Notes: a model not told the origin generated them from the letters alone. 64,000 nucleotides of DNA from Mangrovibacterium lignilyticum (GCF_010882175.1 NZ_WKLH01000003.1:62001-126000), one strand, 5' to 3'. Positions 1-9,436 are shown, counted from the first letter of the stretch. Numbers and translations: made by a program.

Positions 1-1186
1 GTTGACCGGTGAAAAACAGCTCAATGCATCGTTGTTTGTAAATTTCTTCCAAAAGCTCGCTCTGTGACAAGCTGCTTAAATAGGCAGTTTGATCAGCCAA
101 TGACGCATTCAATCCATAAGCATCATCAGTTTTAGTAACTACCGCATTGACATAAGTTACAGCATTCGATAAATCGCTGGATCTGGCGTATGCTTCAGCA
201 ATATTCAATAAGATTTCACCTGGAAGATAAACCGGAATTTCAGAACTGTAGGTACTAAAAAATCCGTTAATCTGCTTCAATGCTGCCCCTCCAAGTTCTT
301 CCAGTTCCACCGTATCCGGCGCTGCCAGGTAAAAGTCATATCGACCGTCACCATCTGCAGGAAGGTAATCGCCTGTCAACCCAAAATTGTCTTTTGGAAG
401 CAGATACGGTGATCCATCAACAGCAAAGGCATACACCGGGTTATAGTTTTCATTATCATACGCAAAGGTTGACATCGATGTCAAATCAATTCCTCCGGCC
501 ACAGCAATACAACTTGTATAATCGCCCTGATACAGGTAAACCCGTGACAGCAAAGCTTCGATACAATTGTCAAGTTCAATGTTCCCCAAAACATTGGATG
601 CAAAGTCGCTGGAAACTCCTGCCTGTACTAAATCCTGCGCTTCAAGCAACAAACTCACCATTTTTGCAAGTCCTTCACTCGCAGTGGCAAACTCAGCATC
701 ACCATCTGCAGAGTTCATCAATGGAAATTGCTCGAAGTTTTGATACAAATTACAAAGCGTTAACGCTTTAAAGTAGTTGGCAAAAGCTAAAATTCCGTTT
801 CTGGTTTCTTCTGCCATCGTAATGTTATCAATCTTTCCGATGATGTCTTCAGCTTGCCCTTTATCTTTCAGCAAGGCCGACCATAAACTCCCAACTCCGG
901 TATTAATATTTGTCAGCGACGTTCCACCATAGGCAAGGTCCATCGGCGTTTGGTAAGTACTTGTCGTACCGATCTCCCGGGTAGTTATCCCCGGCACATA
1001 CACAGCATAACGCAAAGAGCTCACTGAGTAATGTGTTCTCAAGCCAACACAAACGGCATAAAAACCTGCAAGACTGCTGTAAGCATTTTCCTCGTTCGGC
1101 TCGTTAGGATTCGAAAATTCACTGTCGCAAGCCACTGTTGCTACAACCAACAAGCCAAGTAATATATTTCTAAGTCTTTTTTTCAT
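1..1186 (-). CDS. susD: SusD/RagB-family glycan-binding lipoprotein, C-terminus beyond window
   Basis: Surface-exposed starch-binding-like lipoprotein that caps a SusC transporter and delivers ligand to it. Reading leftward from the ATG at 1184-1186, the protein starts MKKRLRNILLGLLVVATVAC, a lipoprotein signal with a lipobox-like Cys near residue 20. An acidic/Asn-rich stretch follows (DSEFSNPNEP). The last residues in the window read IELFFTGQ, which resembles the RxxELfxEGxR segment of SusD proteins, so only the C-terminal part is missing. It lies 14 nt downstream of the susC stop on the same strand, the standard susC-susD order. About 395 codons are present. The substrate cannot be read from sequence; the neighbouring anmK and murQ suggest an amino sugar or muropeptide. 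Confidence 0.9.
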   Translation of the reverse strand, partial: MKKRLRNILLGLLVVATVACDSEFSNPNEPNEENAYSSLAGFYAVCVGLRTHYSVSSLRYAVYVPGITTREIGTTSTYQTPMDLAYGGTSLTNINTGVGSLWSALLKDKGQAEDIIGKIDNITMAEETRNGILAFANYFKALTLCNLYQNFEQFPLMNSADGDAEFATASEGLAKMVSLLLEAQDLVQAGVSSDFASNVLGNIELDNCIEALLSRVYLYQGDYTSCIAVAGGIDLTSMSTFAYDNENYNPVYAFAVDGSPYLLPKDNFGLTGDYLPADGDGRYDFYLAAPDTVELEELGGAALKQINGFFSTYSSEIPVYLPGEILLNIAEAYARSSDLSNAVTYVNAVVTKTDDAYGLNASLADQTAYLSSLSQSELLEEIYKQRCIELFFTGQ

Positions 1187-1200
1187 GATTCTCAAGGGGA

Positions 1201-4152
1201 TTAAAAGTTAACATTTACACCAAAAATTATTGTTCTTGGAATTGGTACGCTAGCCATATCGTTACCTCTTACAACATTCGATTGTCCTTCCCTATTTACT
1301 TCAGGATCCATCCCGTAGTAGTTGTCGAAAGAGAACAAGTTGCGACCGGTCAAACTGAGTTTGATCGATTCACACCAGTCAACCTGGGGTTTAATGCGAT
1401 ACCCAACAGACAGTTCACGCAGTTTGACAAATGATCCATCTTCAATAAAGGAATCATAAATACTGTATTCGGCAACCCCCCAGCCTTTTGGTCGTTCGCC
1501 CAACAGCTCTTTGGCATATCCGTCACCACCGTTGAAACGGTTCAAAATACGTTTATCCCAGCTGATTACATCGTAGCCCTGAACGGCATCAAATTGTACC
1601 CGGAAAGACCAATTCTTATACTTAACTTCATTGATGAGCGAAGCAATAAAATCCGGGTTAGGATCACCAATCACTTTTTTCAAGTTCTCTCCGGTAGGCT
1701 GTCCGTCACTATCGCGATCAGCTACCGCTTCATTGTTTTCATAGTGCCCTTTTTCTCGCTGAGGCAAGCCATCAGGAGTCAACAGAATATTTCCATCATC
1801 ATCGCGGGCATAATAGTAACCGTAAAACACGCCCAGGGGATAACCGTTTTTCGCTGCAGATTCGCCCCATGCATAGGTGATAATATCACCTTCAATTCCA
1901 TTCACTTCGTTTTTATTGGTACTGAATGTTGCAGTCAAGTCCCAGCTGAACGATTTCTTTTGAATCAAACCAGCCTTCACCAACAGTTCAAAACCCTTAT
2001 TGGTCATGGTACCTACGTTTTCTACCCGAAACTCAGCTCCCGTCGATGGTGACAAAGTTCTTTCCAACAGAAGATCTTCGATATCCTGTTTGTAGTATGT
2101 CATCTCAAGACCTAAACGTCCACCCAGAAATTCCATGTCGGTACCAACCTCAAACTCTGTTTGTCTTTCTGGCTTTATATTTTCGTTTCCAAGCGTACCT
2201 GGCTTAATCAAACCGGTAGTCCCATTGATTGAAGCAGTATTGTAATTGGTGTATCTGTCATAGGCTTCAATCGCTGTCATGTTCCCCGCTTGACCCCAGG
2301 ATGAACGAACTTTAAACGTGTTCATAATATGCCCAAAGCCACTTTCTTTCCAAAAATCGTTATCCGACATCACGTAGGACCCACTAAGTTTCGGATAAGT
2401 TTGTCTTCTCTCATCATCTCCAAAAACAGAAGACTCATCGACACGAATCGCACCAGTCAGGAATAACTTATCGCGGAAGCCCAGCGTCTGCTGCAAGTAA
2501 TAGCCACGAATTGACTTTTCTGCTTTATAGTCATTTCTACCGGTCACTGTTCCTGCATTTGAAGATTCAACAGCAGGAATCAGGTTCTCTGCCGATAATG
2601 AAAGAATCTGATAGCGTTCATACTGCAAGCTGTAACCTGCCGATGTCGTGGACACCAGATCATCAGTAATGTTGAACAGGTAACGTGCATTGATATCATT
2701 GTTGATCTTAATCTCATCCAAACTTTGCTTTTTCGACACACCCTGCGGAGTCGTATTGAAACCTACAGGCACATACAATTTACCAAGCGAATTACTGTAG
2801 TCGCAGCCCATCGTATAGTCTAAAGAGAACCCTTTAAAAGGCGTCAAAGCGAGTCTAAAATCAGAAATCACACGTTTGTTAATCTGCTCTGCATCTACCA
2901 GATCTATCGCTTCCTGTATGTTTGTAATCCAACCAAAACTTGGATATACCCCATCGGTAGGGCGCATATCGGTGGTATTGTCAGCAAACAAAAGACTCGT
3001 CAACAGACCATAATTAAAGTCCTCATTATTAAACTGGTTCTGGCTTGTGTTATATGAAACATTTGTACCAATACTTACATTCATCCAGGGAAACAACTGA
3101 TCATCGATTCGCAGGCGAGCAGTTGATCTTTTGAAGTTCGTTCCGTTAACCACTCCTTCGTTATTGAAATGCGAAGCTGAAAAGAAATATTTCGTATCAC
3201 CAATCGCTCTTGAGATTGAAAGATAGTTTTTAGTACCCACGGCGGTCCTAAAAATTAGGTCTTGATAATCGTAGCGCTGAACCGCACTGCCATCCGGATT
3301 GGTAGCAACAGCCTCGTCTCCATCCCAAACTAGATTCACGTTGTTATAAGGCAATTGTTTGCGAACTTCACTAACACTTAGCGACGACACAACATTGATA
3401 GATACATCCTCTGATTTTCCGCGCTTGGTCCAAATCTGCACAACACCGTTACTCGCTCTCGATCCATAGATCGCAGCAGCTGCCGCTCCTTTAATAACTT
3501 CAATCCGCTCAATATCCTGTGGTTCAATATCAACAAGTCTGTTCTGCGTATACCCACCTAAGTCAATCAACTCACGCGACTCATTATTTACAATCACACC
3601 ATCAATAATATACAAAGGATCAGAACTCCCCAACACAGTACTGGAGCCTCTTAGGCGAACAGAAATACCTCCGGATGGATTCCCCGAGTTTTGCATCACC
3701 TGTGCGCCTGCCAATTTTCCGGAGAGTGCGCTTCCAACACTTATTGCACCTGACTCCTGAATGTCGATGGCGGGGATTGTAGAAATAGCATTACCCAACT
3801 GCTTCTTTTTGGTCAAAGCACCTGCTCCGGTAACGACCACCTCTTCCAGGCCTAAAGCATCAGCAGCCATTGTAACATCAACGTGGTTTTGCTGGGTCAC
3901 TTTAACTTCCTGTGTCTTCATTCCAATAAAGGAAAACACCAAAATAGCATCAGATCCAGATACCTTAATGGTGTATTTCCCATCAATATCTGTTACAGTT
4001 CCTTTTACAGTTCCTTTTACAATCACATTAACACCCGGCAAAGTACTACCGTCAGAACTGGCTTTTATTACCCCGGAAACAACTTTCTCCTGAGCAAAGA
4101 CGTTTATGATAAACGCCATAAAAAAAACGAATAATAAGACTTTTTTCAACAT
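1201..4152 (-). CDS. susC: SusC/RagA-family TonB-linked outer-membrane transporter
   Basis: TonB-dependent importer of oligosaccharides or peptides, partner of the SusD protein downstream. The 983-residue protein has a signal peptide (about 1-20, ending INVFAQ) and a carboxypeptidase-regulatory-like beta-sandwich at about 25-98 (LPGVNVIVKGTVKGTVTD). A plug domain follows from about 105 (YIIDGVIVNN, then AIYGSRASNGVVQI), then a 22-strand barrel ending in the aromatic VNVNF expected for an outer-membrane protein. An in-frame duplication of GTVK near the start of the beta-sandwich appears as a 12-bp direct repeat. No FecR/sigma pair lies beside it, unlike many SusCs. Control is more likely through the GntR-type dyad 54-73 nt upstream of the start. 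A hybrid two-component system or SusR is not seen. Confidence 0.95.
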   Translation of the reverse strand: MLKKVLLFVFFMAFIINVFAQEKVVSGVIKASSDGSTLPGVNVIVKGTVKGTVTDIDGKYTIKVSGSDAILVFSFIGMKTQEVKVTQQNHVDVTMAADALGLEEVVVTGAGALTKKKQLGNAISTIPAIDIQESGAISVGSALSGKLAGAQVMQNSGNPSGGISVRLRGSSTVLGSSDPLYIIDGVIVNNESRELIDLGGYTQNRLVDIEPQDIERIEVIKGAAAAAIYGSRASNGVVQIWTKRGKSEDVSINVVSSLSVSEVRKQLPYNNVNLVWDGDEAVATNPDGSAVQRYDYQDLIFRTAVGTKNYLSISRAIGDTKYFFSASHFNNEGVVNGTNFKRSTARLRIDDQLFPWMNVSIGTNVSYNTSQNQFNNEDFNYGLLTSLLFADNTTDMRPTDGVYPSFGWITNIQEAIDLVDAEQINKRVISDFRLALTPFKGFSLDYTMGCDYSNSLGKLYVPVGFNTTPQGVSKKQSLDEIKINNDINARYLFNITDDLVSTTSAGYSLQYERYQILSLSAENLIPAVESSNAGTVTGRNDYKAEKSIRGYYLQQTLGFRDKLFLTGAIRVDESSVFGDDERRQTYPKLSGSYVMSDNDFWKESGFGHIMNTFKVRSSWGQAGNMTAIEAYDRYTNYNTASINGTTGLIKPGTLGNENIKPERQTEFEVGTDMEFLGGRLGLEMTYYKQDIEDLLLERTLSPSTGAEFRVENVGTMTNKGFELLVKAGLIQKKSFSWDLTATFSTNKNEVNGIEGDIITYAWGESAAKNGYPLGVFYGYYYARDDDGNILLTPDGLPQREKGHYENNEAVADRDSDGQPTGENLKKVIGDPNPDFIASLINEVKYKNWSFRVQFDAVQGYDVISWDKRILNRFNGGDGYAKELLGERPKGWGVAEYSIYDSFIEDGSFVKLRELSVGYRIKPQVDWCESIKLSLTGRNLFSFDNYYGMDPEVNREGQSNVVRGNDMASVPIPRTIIFGVNVNF

Positions 4153-4461
4153 AGGACTTCTGGTTTTAGAATGTAAAACTCGTAATACTTCTCCAATATT
4201 AACAATTTGTATTACATCTTACAACTATACATGATCGCTCTTTTGCAAAATCATTCGTTTTTTTAAAAATTAATTAACAGAACCATTTTATCACCCCGAC
4301 ACAATATTATATATCACCAACAATGAGGTTACTTAAAATAGCAAGCATTTTGACATGAAAGCTTTCAATAAAATTACAAAATCAAACTTCAATTTAAACT
4401 GAAATCGATACATGTATGACAAATTATTTATAAATTCGTATATCACAAGAAAAAATAAGCT
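4153..4461. other. divergent intergenic region between susC and anmK
   Basis: About 309 nt, AT-rich. It holds the susC-side dyad (4206-4225). Near anmK it also holds a 10-bp perfect palindrome ATACATGTAT (4408-4417) followed by GACAAATT, a partial match to the same motif. No ORF, RNA gene or terminator was recognised. Confidence 0.5.
4206..4225 (-). promoter_or_regulatory. candidate GntR operator upstream of susC
   Basis: The 18-mer TTGTATTACATCTTACAA (4207-4224) contains perfect arms TTGTA-N8-TACAA. The segment upstream of the symporter (7161-7182) carries the same TTGT-N10-ACAA frame and matches 17 of 20 positions over 4206-4225. It sits 54-73 nt before the susC ATG. On the minus strand a weak promoter match (TTTTG, 16 nt, TATAGTTG) would place the -7 box inside the dyad, consistent with repression. 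Binding by the GntR protein at 8567-9298 is inferred from proximity and from the dyad shape. Confidence 0.5.
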
Positions 4462-5574
4462 ATGGAATATTATATCGGTATCATGTCAGGAACCAGCTTG
4501 GACGGCATCGATGCAATCCTGGTTAGTTTTAAAAACCAGCAAATACATAAAATTGAAAGTCACTCCCAAGCATTCCCTGACGATTTAAAAAAAGAACTGG
4601 ACCAACTGATTTGCACTTATCTAACTGATCTTCAAAAAATCGGAGAGATGGACCACTACCTGGCACTATGCTATGCCGATGCTGTAAATAACTTACTCAA
4701 GAAAGCAGCAATCAGTCAATCTCAGATTACCGCTATTGGCTGCCACGGACAAACAGTATTTCATTCGCCCGAGACCAAACACCGATTTACGATGCAATTG
4801 GGTGACGGCAATTTGATCGCTGCAAAAACGGGCATAAAAACGATTACTGATTTCCGCCGCATGGATATGGCTTTCGGCGGAGGAGGCGCCCCCTTGGCTC
4901 CAGCCTTTCACCAAGCCTACTTAAACTCGACGCATGAGAAAAGGTGTATCTTAAACCTGGGAGGAATCGCGAACATCACGTTGCTAGCCGAAAATGATGA
5001 CGATGTTTTGGGCTTTGACACAGGCCCTGCAAATTGCCTCATGGACAGCTGGACTCAAAAAATTAAAGGTGAAAAGTTCGACAACGACGGAACTTGGGCC
5101 AGATCAGGAACCATCGTCCCTGAATTATTGACAAACCTGCTGGCTGAAAACTACTTTCAGCAACCAGCTCCTAAAACGACAGGCCGGGAATTATTCAATT
5201 TAAATTGGCTCGAGAACCATCTGAAAGCCATTGAAAGTTATTCTGAATCAGATGTTCAGGCGACCCTCCTGGAACTAACGGCCCAAACGATCGCAAAGTC
5301 AATTATTGAATCAGGCAAAGAAACCGATGTTGTTTATGCCTGTGGAGGTGGCGCCTACAACTCATTTTTATTGGAACGCATTTCGTTTAACCTAAACTAT
5401 ATGCGGGTTGTATCAACCGACGAACTTGCCGTTCCGCCTCAATGGGTCGAATCGATAGCCTTTGCCTGGCTTGCTATGCGACGGATGAAAAATCAATATG
5501 GAAATCTTCCTTCTGTTACGGGAGCATCACAAAAAGCATTACTGGGAACAATCCATGACACTGGAGTCTTTTAA
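4462..5574 (+). CDS. anmK: anhydro-N-acetylmuramic acid kinase
   Basis: Phosphorylates and hydrolyses 1,6-anhydro-MurNAc to MurNAc-6-phosphate in the cytoplasm, the step before MurQ in cell-wall recycling. The 370-residue length is normal for the family. Family motifs are intact: the N-terminal nucleotide-binding loop GIMSGTSLDGID (residues 6-17), GGGGAPLAPAFH near residue 138, LNLGGIANIT, the DTGPAN loop, and CGGGAYN in the C-terminal lobe. It is divergent from susC. Its stop overlaps the stop of the convergent symporter gene by 4 nt (5571-5574), so no terminator separates them. The ATG at 4462 is the only sensible start because the catalytic loop begins at residue 9. Confidence 0.97.
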   Translation: MEYYIGIMSGTSLDGIDAILVSFKNQQIHKIESHSQAFPDDLKKELDQLICTYLTDLQKIGEMDHYLALCYADAVNNLLKKAAISQSQITAIGCHGQTVFHSPETKHRFTMQLGDGNLIAAKTGIKTITDFRRMDMAFGGGGAPLAPAFHQAYLNSTHEKRCILNLGGIANITLLAENDDDVLGFDTGPANCLMDSWTQKIKGEKFDNDGTWARSGTIVPELLTNLLAENYFQQPAPKTTGRELFNLNWLENHLKAIESYSESDVQATLLELTAQTIAKSIIESGKETDVVYACGGGAYNSFLLERISFNLNYMRVVSTDELAVPPQWVESIAFAWLAMRRMKNQYGNLPSVTGASQKALLGTIHDTGVF

Positions 5575-7019
5575 TTAGATTTGCCGTTCTTCTCGGACAA
5601 CAACCAAAGGCCGACAAACATGATTAACCCGTTCAGCAACAATAACTCGAAACCGAACTTGTAGCCCCAAAACCAGGTTTCAGAATAGGCATTTATTACA
5701 TAGGTTAACAAAGGTGAGCCCAAACCCAATATCGGAACGAAACGGTCTTTCACCTGCTTTTTAGTTAATATCCCAAAGGAAAACAGGCCAAGCAATGGAC
5801 CGTAAGTATAGCCTGCAACCCGGAATACAGCCGAAACGACACTTTCGTTATTAATGATTCTGAAAACGATAATCACCAAGAACATCAAAAAAGAGAAACC
5901 AACATGAACAAGTATTCGCGTCCTCTTGCTCTTTGATGCCGAAGTATCTAAATTCAAAAAGTCAACACAAAACGAAGTTGTCAAGGCCGTTAACGCAGAA
6001 TCGGCACTCGAATAAGCCGCAGAAAGTATTCCCAACAAGAATAAGGCTCCGGCGAACGGTCCGAAGTATTTCATTGCAAGCAGCGGAAAAAGATCATCAG
6101 TTCGGGCTGGTAAATCAACTCCGGTTTGTTCCGCATAATAATACAACATCACACCGAGCGATAAAAAGAAGATATTTGCAATAATAAAGGCAAAACTGAA
6201 CCAAAAAACATTCTTCTGTGCATCCCTTTGGGTCTTACAAGTCAGGTTTTTCTGCATCATGTTCTGATCCAGACCATTCATTGTCAAAACGATACCAACA
6301 CCGGCAATAAACTGCTTGAAGAAATTAGTTTTCGACCTCCAGTCCCAATCGAATATTTGACTGTAAGGATGCTTATCGACAACCGTGACCATTTCTCCAA
6401 AATTAAGATCAAGCTGTTTCAAAATAACCCATATGGTAATTCCAACCGCTCCTAAAATGAAAACAGTCTGCAATGAATCGGTCCACACAACAGTCTTAAT
6501 ACCTGCCCTATAGGTGTAGATCCAGATTAGAAATAAAGTAATCAATACTGTCAACGAAAATGGGATTCCAAAATCATTAAAAAAAGCTATCTGTAATACA
6601 CCAGCTGCCAAATAAAGCCGGAAGGAAGCTCCAATCGTTTGTGAAACCAGAAAAAAGAAGGCACCAGTCTTATATGATCGGAGTCCAAATCGCTGGTCAA
6701 GATATGTGTATATTGAAATGAGATTCAGTCGGTAATACAATGGAATGAGAACCAGAGCAATAACCCAATAGCCAACAAAATTTCCTAATAAAAACTGAAA
6801 ATAAGTCCAGGCGGAACTTCCAACTTCTCCCGGCACCGAAATAAAAGTAACTCCGGAAATAGTGGAGCCGATCATCCCAAAAGCAACTAAATACCATGGC
6901 GATCTCCTGTTACCGGTAAAAAAGGTTTCTCCATCAGCATTCCGCGAAGTAAACCAGGAAACCCCCATTAATACTGCAAAAAAAGAGAGGATAATGATCG
7001 CAATTAATAATGTACTCAT
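5571..7019 (-). CDS. sodium:solute symporter (SSS family)
   Basis: Inner-membrane Na+-coupled transporter of 482 residues with about 13 hydrophobic segments. The N-terminus reads TM1, then the soluble loop SRNADGETFFTGNRRSPW, then the SSS-type segment GMIGSTISGVTFISVPGEVG. The core AYSSADSALTALTTSF near residue 330 is typical of the family. SSS members move sialic acid, sugars, proline and others, so the substrate is not readable from sequence. Sandwiched between anmK and murQ, it is a good candidate for the inner-membrane importer of anhydro-MurNAc or a muropeptide sugar. Upstream at 7161-7182 lies an operator-like dyad similar to the one before susC. Confidence 0.9.
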   Translation of the reverse strand: MSTLLIAIIILSFFAVLMGVSWFTSRNADGETFFTGNRRSPWYLVAFGMIGSTISGVTFISVPGEVGSSAWTYFQFLLGNFVGYWVIALVLIPLYYRLNLISIYTYLDQRFGLRSYKTGAFFFLVSQTIGASFRLYLAAGVLQIAFFNDFGIPFSLTVLITLFLIWIYTYRAGIKTVVWTDSLQTVFILGAVGITIWVILKQLDLNFGEMVTVVDKHPYSQIFDWDWRSKTNFFKQFIAGVGIVLTMNGLDQNMMQKNLTCKTQRDAQKNVFWFSFAFIIANIFFLSLGVMLYYYAEQTGVDLPARTDDLFPLLAMKYFGPFAGALFLLGILSAAYSSADSALTALTTSFCVDFLNLDTSASKSKRTRILVHVGFSFLMFLVIIVFRIINNESVVSAVFRVAGYTYGPLLGLFSFGILTKKQVKDRFVPILGLGSPLLTYVINAYSETWFWGYKFGFELLLLNGLIMFVGLWLLSEKNGKSN

Positions 7020-7160
7020 TTCGAAATTATATTAGAAAATCACACTAAGACACAAATACAGGTCAAGCCAAGTTGCAAAACCAAACTGGCAAGCAACGAA
7101 GATATCTATTTGAATCAAATTGACATATTAAACGCCAATCCAAAATGGTTCAATAATTAT

Positions 7161-7182
7161 ATTTGTATGACATCTCACAAAT
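7161..7182 (-). promoter_or_regulatory. candidate GntR operator upstream of the symporter gene
   Basis: Perfect 6-bp arms ATTTGT-N10-ACAAAT, with the core TTGTATGACATCTCACAA. This is nearly the same as the susC-proximal site TTGTATTACATCTTACAA. It lies 142-163 nt before the symporter start. Confidence 0.5.
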
Positions 7183-7467
7183 ATATAAATTCAGGAGTAC
7201 CAACAAACCAATGCAAACAAAAAGAATCAATATTTAATACTTAAAACCAGAAAGAATCGACTATAAGACAAATATGGTCTTTTCGATATAAAACATGCAG
7301 TTATCGGATGAAGCATTAAACACTCCCGATTCACAAACAATAAAAAGCCAAAATTATCGCCATATCCTATACATTTAGAGCGCGCAACTAACATTTAAGC
7401 GAAATAAAGAAGCCCACAGCAATCAATAACGCCCTCTTAACTTAACATTAAAAAATTACAAAACTTT

Positions 7468-7482
7468 ACATGTAATACATGT
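7468..7482 (+). promoter_or_regulatory. 15-bp palindrome upstream of murQ, candidate operator
   Basis: ACATGTAATACATGT is a perfect dyad (7-bp arms ACATGTA/TACATGT around one central base). Read on the other strand it contains TGTATTACAT, shared exactly with the susC-proximal dyad. It ends 31 nt before the murQ -7 box at 7514, so it covers the region just upstream of the expected -33 element. Confidence 0.5.
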
Positions 7483-7513
7483 TACACCCTGCCTGTTTAT
7501 AACAGAAATAGAA

Positions 7514-7521
7514 TATATTTG
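7514..7521 (+). promoter_or_regulatory. murQ promoter -7 box
   Basis: TATATTTG matches the Bacteroidota -7 consensus TAnnTTTG exactly. A -33 element is not clear. Transcription would start near 7528, leaving about 207 nt of untranslated leader. Confidence 0.5.
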
Positions 7522-7734
7522 CCCTAGGTTCCAGCGTAAAACAATTCGACAAAAGCTGCGCTCAAAATTCAAGCACTAAAATACCTGTCAGAGAAAGAGG
7601 GAAACATCTGTTTTTGCTAAAACTGAAACCTCAACTCAAAATAGCGTTATAACAAGATATAGTACCTTTTTAAGGTATTGACGTTAAAAACAAAAGGACA
7701 GACTGAGCTGAAATCAAAAAAGCCAGATAACGAA

Positions 7735-8565
7735 ATGAATCACATATTTATGACCAAAGAAAGCATTACAGAATCAGATTCACTTTACAACAATTTGGAA
7801 GAAAAGTCGGTGAGAGAATTATTAGAATGCATTCACGACGAAGACCGAAAAGTATTGCCTGCGGTTCATCAAACGATTCCGCAAATTGAGGAGCTAGTCC
7901 TTCAAATTGTTGAGCGTGTCAAAAAAGGAGGCAGGTTATTTTATGTTGGAGCGGGTACCAGTGGTCGGCTAGGAATTCTGGACGCGTCGGAAATTCCACC
8001 GACGTACGGAGTTGGTTACGATATTGTTATTGGACTGATTGCTGGCGGAGACCAGGCAATTCGAAAGGCAGTAGAAGCCGCGGAAGACAATGAAGAGTTG
8101 GGTTGGAAAGATCTCCAATCGTTCAATATAAACGAGTTGGACACAGTTGTCGGCATTGCTGCTTCGGGGCGAACACCATACGTTATCGGCGCGCTGCGCG
8201 AAGCCCGGAAAAATGGAATTCTCACCGGATGTATTACCAATAACCCAAACAGCGAACTGGCAGATAATGCCGATGTTGCCATCGAGGCAATTGTCGGTCC
8301 GGAGTTTGTTTCGGGTAGCACCCGTATGAAATCCGGCACATCACAAAAGCTGATCCTGAACATGATCACCACCACACTCATGATCAAACTGGGACGCGTA
8401 AAAGGCAACCGAATGGTCAACATGCAGCTCACGAACGAAAAGCTGGTTCAACGCGGCACCCGCATGATAATGGAAGAACTGGGTTTTGACGAGGATAAAT
8501 CAAGACGACTGCTGCTTATTCACGGCTCGGTGAACAAGGTATTGGAAGCATACGACAAAAACTAA
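7735..8565 (+). CDS. murQ: N-acetylmuramic acid 6-phosphate etherase
   Basis: Cleaves the lactyl ether of MurNAc-6-P to give GlcNAc-6-P and D-lactate, directly downstream of AnmK. The SIS-domain signature GAGTSGRLGILDASE, AGGDQAIRKAVE, GIAASGRTPYV and GSTRMKSGTSQKL are all present. I start at the ATG at 7735 (276 residues). The frame is open upstream to a TTG at 7678, but that would add a 19-residue basic tail with no family counterpart. A second ATG at 7750 (MTKESITESDSL) is equally plausible. Compared with the E. coli enzyme from memory, the C-terminus lacks roughly the last 25 residues, a difference I take to be common in this phylum. It is convergent with the GntR gene, one base between stops. 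Confidence 0.95.
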   Translation: MNHIFMTKESITESDSLYNNLEEKSVRELLECIHDEDRKVLPAVHQTIPQIEELVLQIVERVKKGGRLFYVGAGTSGRLGILDASEIPPTYGVGYDIVIGLIAGGDQAIRKAVEAAEDNEELGWKDLQSFNINELDTVVGIAASGRTPYVIGALREARKNGILTGCITNNPNSELADNADVAIEAIVGPEFVSGSTRMKSGTSQKLILNMITTTLMIKLGRVKGNRMVNMQLTNEKLVQRGTRMIMEELGFDEDKSRRLLLIHGSVNKVLEAYDKN

Positions 8566-8566
8566 T

Positions 8567-9298
8567 TCAGGAATTTTTTAGAAATTTATTATAGACCTGC
8601 ATGTTACGACCAATATGTGCCTGCATTTTTTCGTAGGCACGGTCGGCATCTTTCTCCCGGATCGCATTGACAATTTCTTTGTGATACCCAAGGGTAATTT
8701 CCTTTTCTCCCTCAATATTGGCATAAATAAAATTACGCATCCGGGGCAACAAATTATGCACTGGCTCCATGGTCACAATAACAAAAGGATTACCAGTGGC
8801 CCGAGCAACAGTCAAGTGAAATTTATTGTCCAAATCAGACTCTAACTGCGTGTTGTCGGAATCACAGGCTGCAAACTCGATCAAATTGGATTCCAGGCTT
8901 TTTAAATCGTCATCCGTGCGATTCATCGCTGCCATCTTTGCAATTTCCGGCTCAAAGGCTAATCTCAACTCGATGATCTGTGTGATCAGATCCATGTCGA
9001 ATTTGAGATCGTAATAGAGGTTCAGAGAATCGATCGCGTCTTTCATATTGATCTTTTTCACGATCATCCCACTGCCTTTGCGGATTTCAATGAGACCACG
9101 GGCACTCAAGCGACGAAGTGCTTCTCGCAGGGCAGTTCGACTCACAGCAAACATTTCACACAACTCCCTCTCCGAGGGTAATTTCGATCCTATCGGAAGT
9201 TTTTTCTCCCGAATAGCACGCTCAATATTTCGCTCAATCTTCTGACTTAACGTTTGAGTTGTGCCTATTTTCTGAAAGATATCATTCATTTCGCCCAT
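8567..9298 (-). CDS. FadR-subfamily GntR transcriptional regulator
   Basis: A 243-residue repressor or activator. The N-terminal winged helix-turn-helix covers about residues 15-85 (KLPSERELCEMFAVSRTALREA is the recognition region). The C-terminal all-helical FCD effector domain covers about 95-230 and contains the conserved histidines of the metal-binding FCD type (NKFHLTVARATGN, YHKEIVNAI, QAHIGRNM). FCD regulators usually sense organic acids or sugar acids. Its position at the end of the anmK-symporter-murQ group makes it the likely local regulator. Candidate sites are the dyads upstream of susC, the symporter and murQ. No such dyad was seen upstream of the gene itself. Confidence 0.92.
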   Translation of the reverse strand: MGEMNDIFQKIGTTQTLSQKIERNIERAIREKKLPIGSKLPSERELCEMFAVSRTALREALRRLSARGLIEIRKGSGMIVKKINMKDAIDSLNLYYDLKFDMDLITQIIELRLAFEPEIAKMAAMNRTDDDLKSLESNLIEFAACDSDNTQLESDLDNKFHLTVARATGNPFVIVTMEPVHNLLPRMRNFIYANIEGEKEITLGYHKEIVNAIREKDADRAYEKMQAHIGRNMQVYNKFLKNS

Positions 9299-9436
9299 AA
9301 TTCACTATCTAACTGCCACAATTACAAATTAAATTAATTTTTTGAGGATTCTGCTTAATCACTGAAATTAAAGTCGATTGTTGACTGTAATTTATCTACG
9401 CAGCCAAGCTGAATTGTCTTCCAAAAGTCGCAAGAA

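Larger units (their letters stand above)
7020..7734. other. long divergent regulatory region between symporter and murQ
   Basis: About 715 nt of AT-rich sequence without a convincing ORF on either strand. It contains two dyads (7161-7182 and 7468-7482) and a TAnnTTTG promoter for murQ (7514-7521), giving a 5' leader of roughly 200 nt. No tRNA, repeat or recognised riboswitch was found in it. Confidence 0.5.

Noticed and set aside
280-771. Plus-strand 163-codon ORF
   Set aside because: It is antisense to the SusD coding region, with His/Gln/Pro-rich composition typical of shadow frames.
7678-7734. TTG start for murQ adding 19 residues
   Set aside because: The extension is basic and unlike MurQ N-termini; ATG codons at 7735 and 7750 fit the family better.
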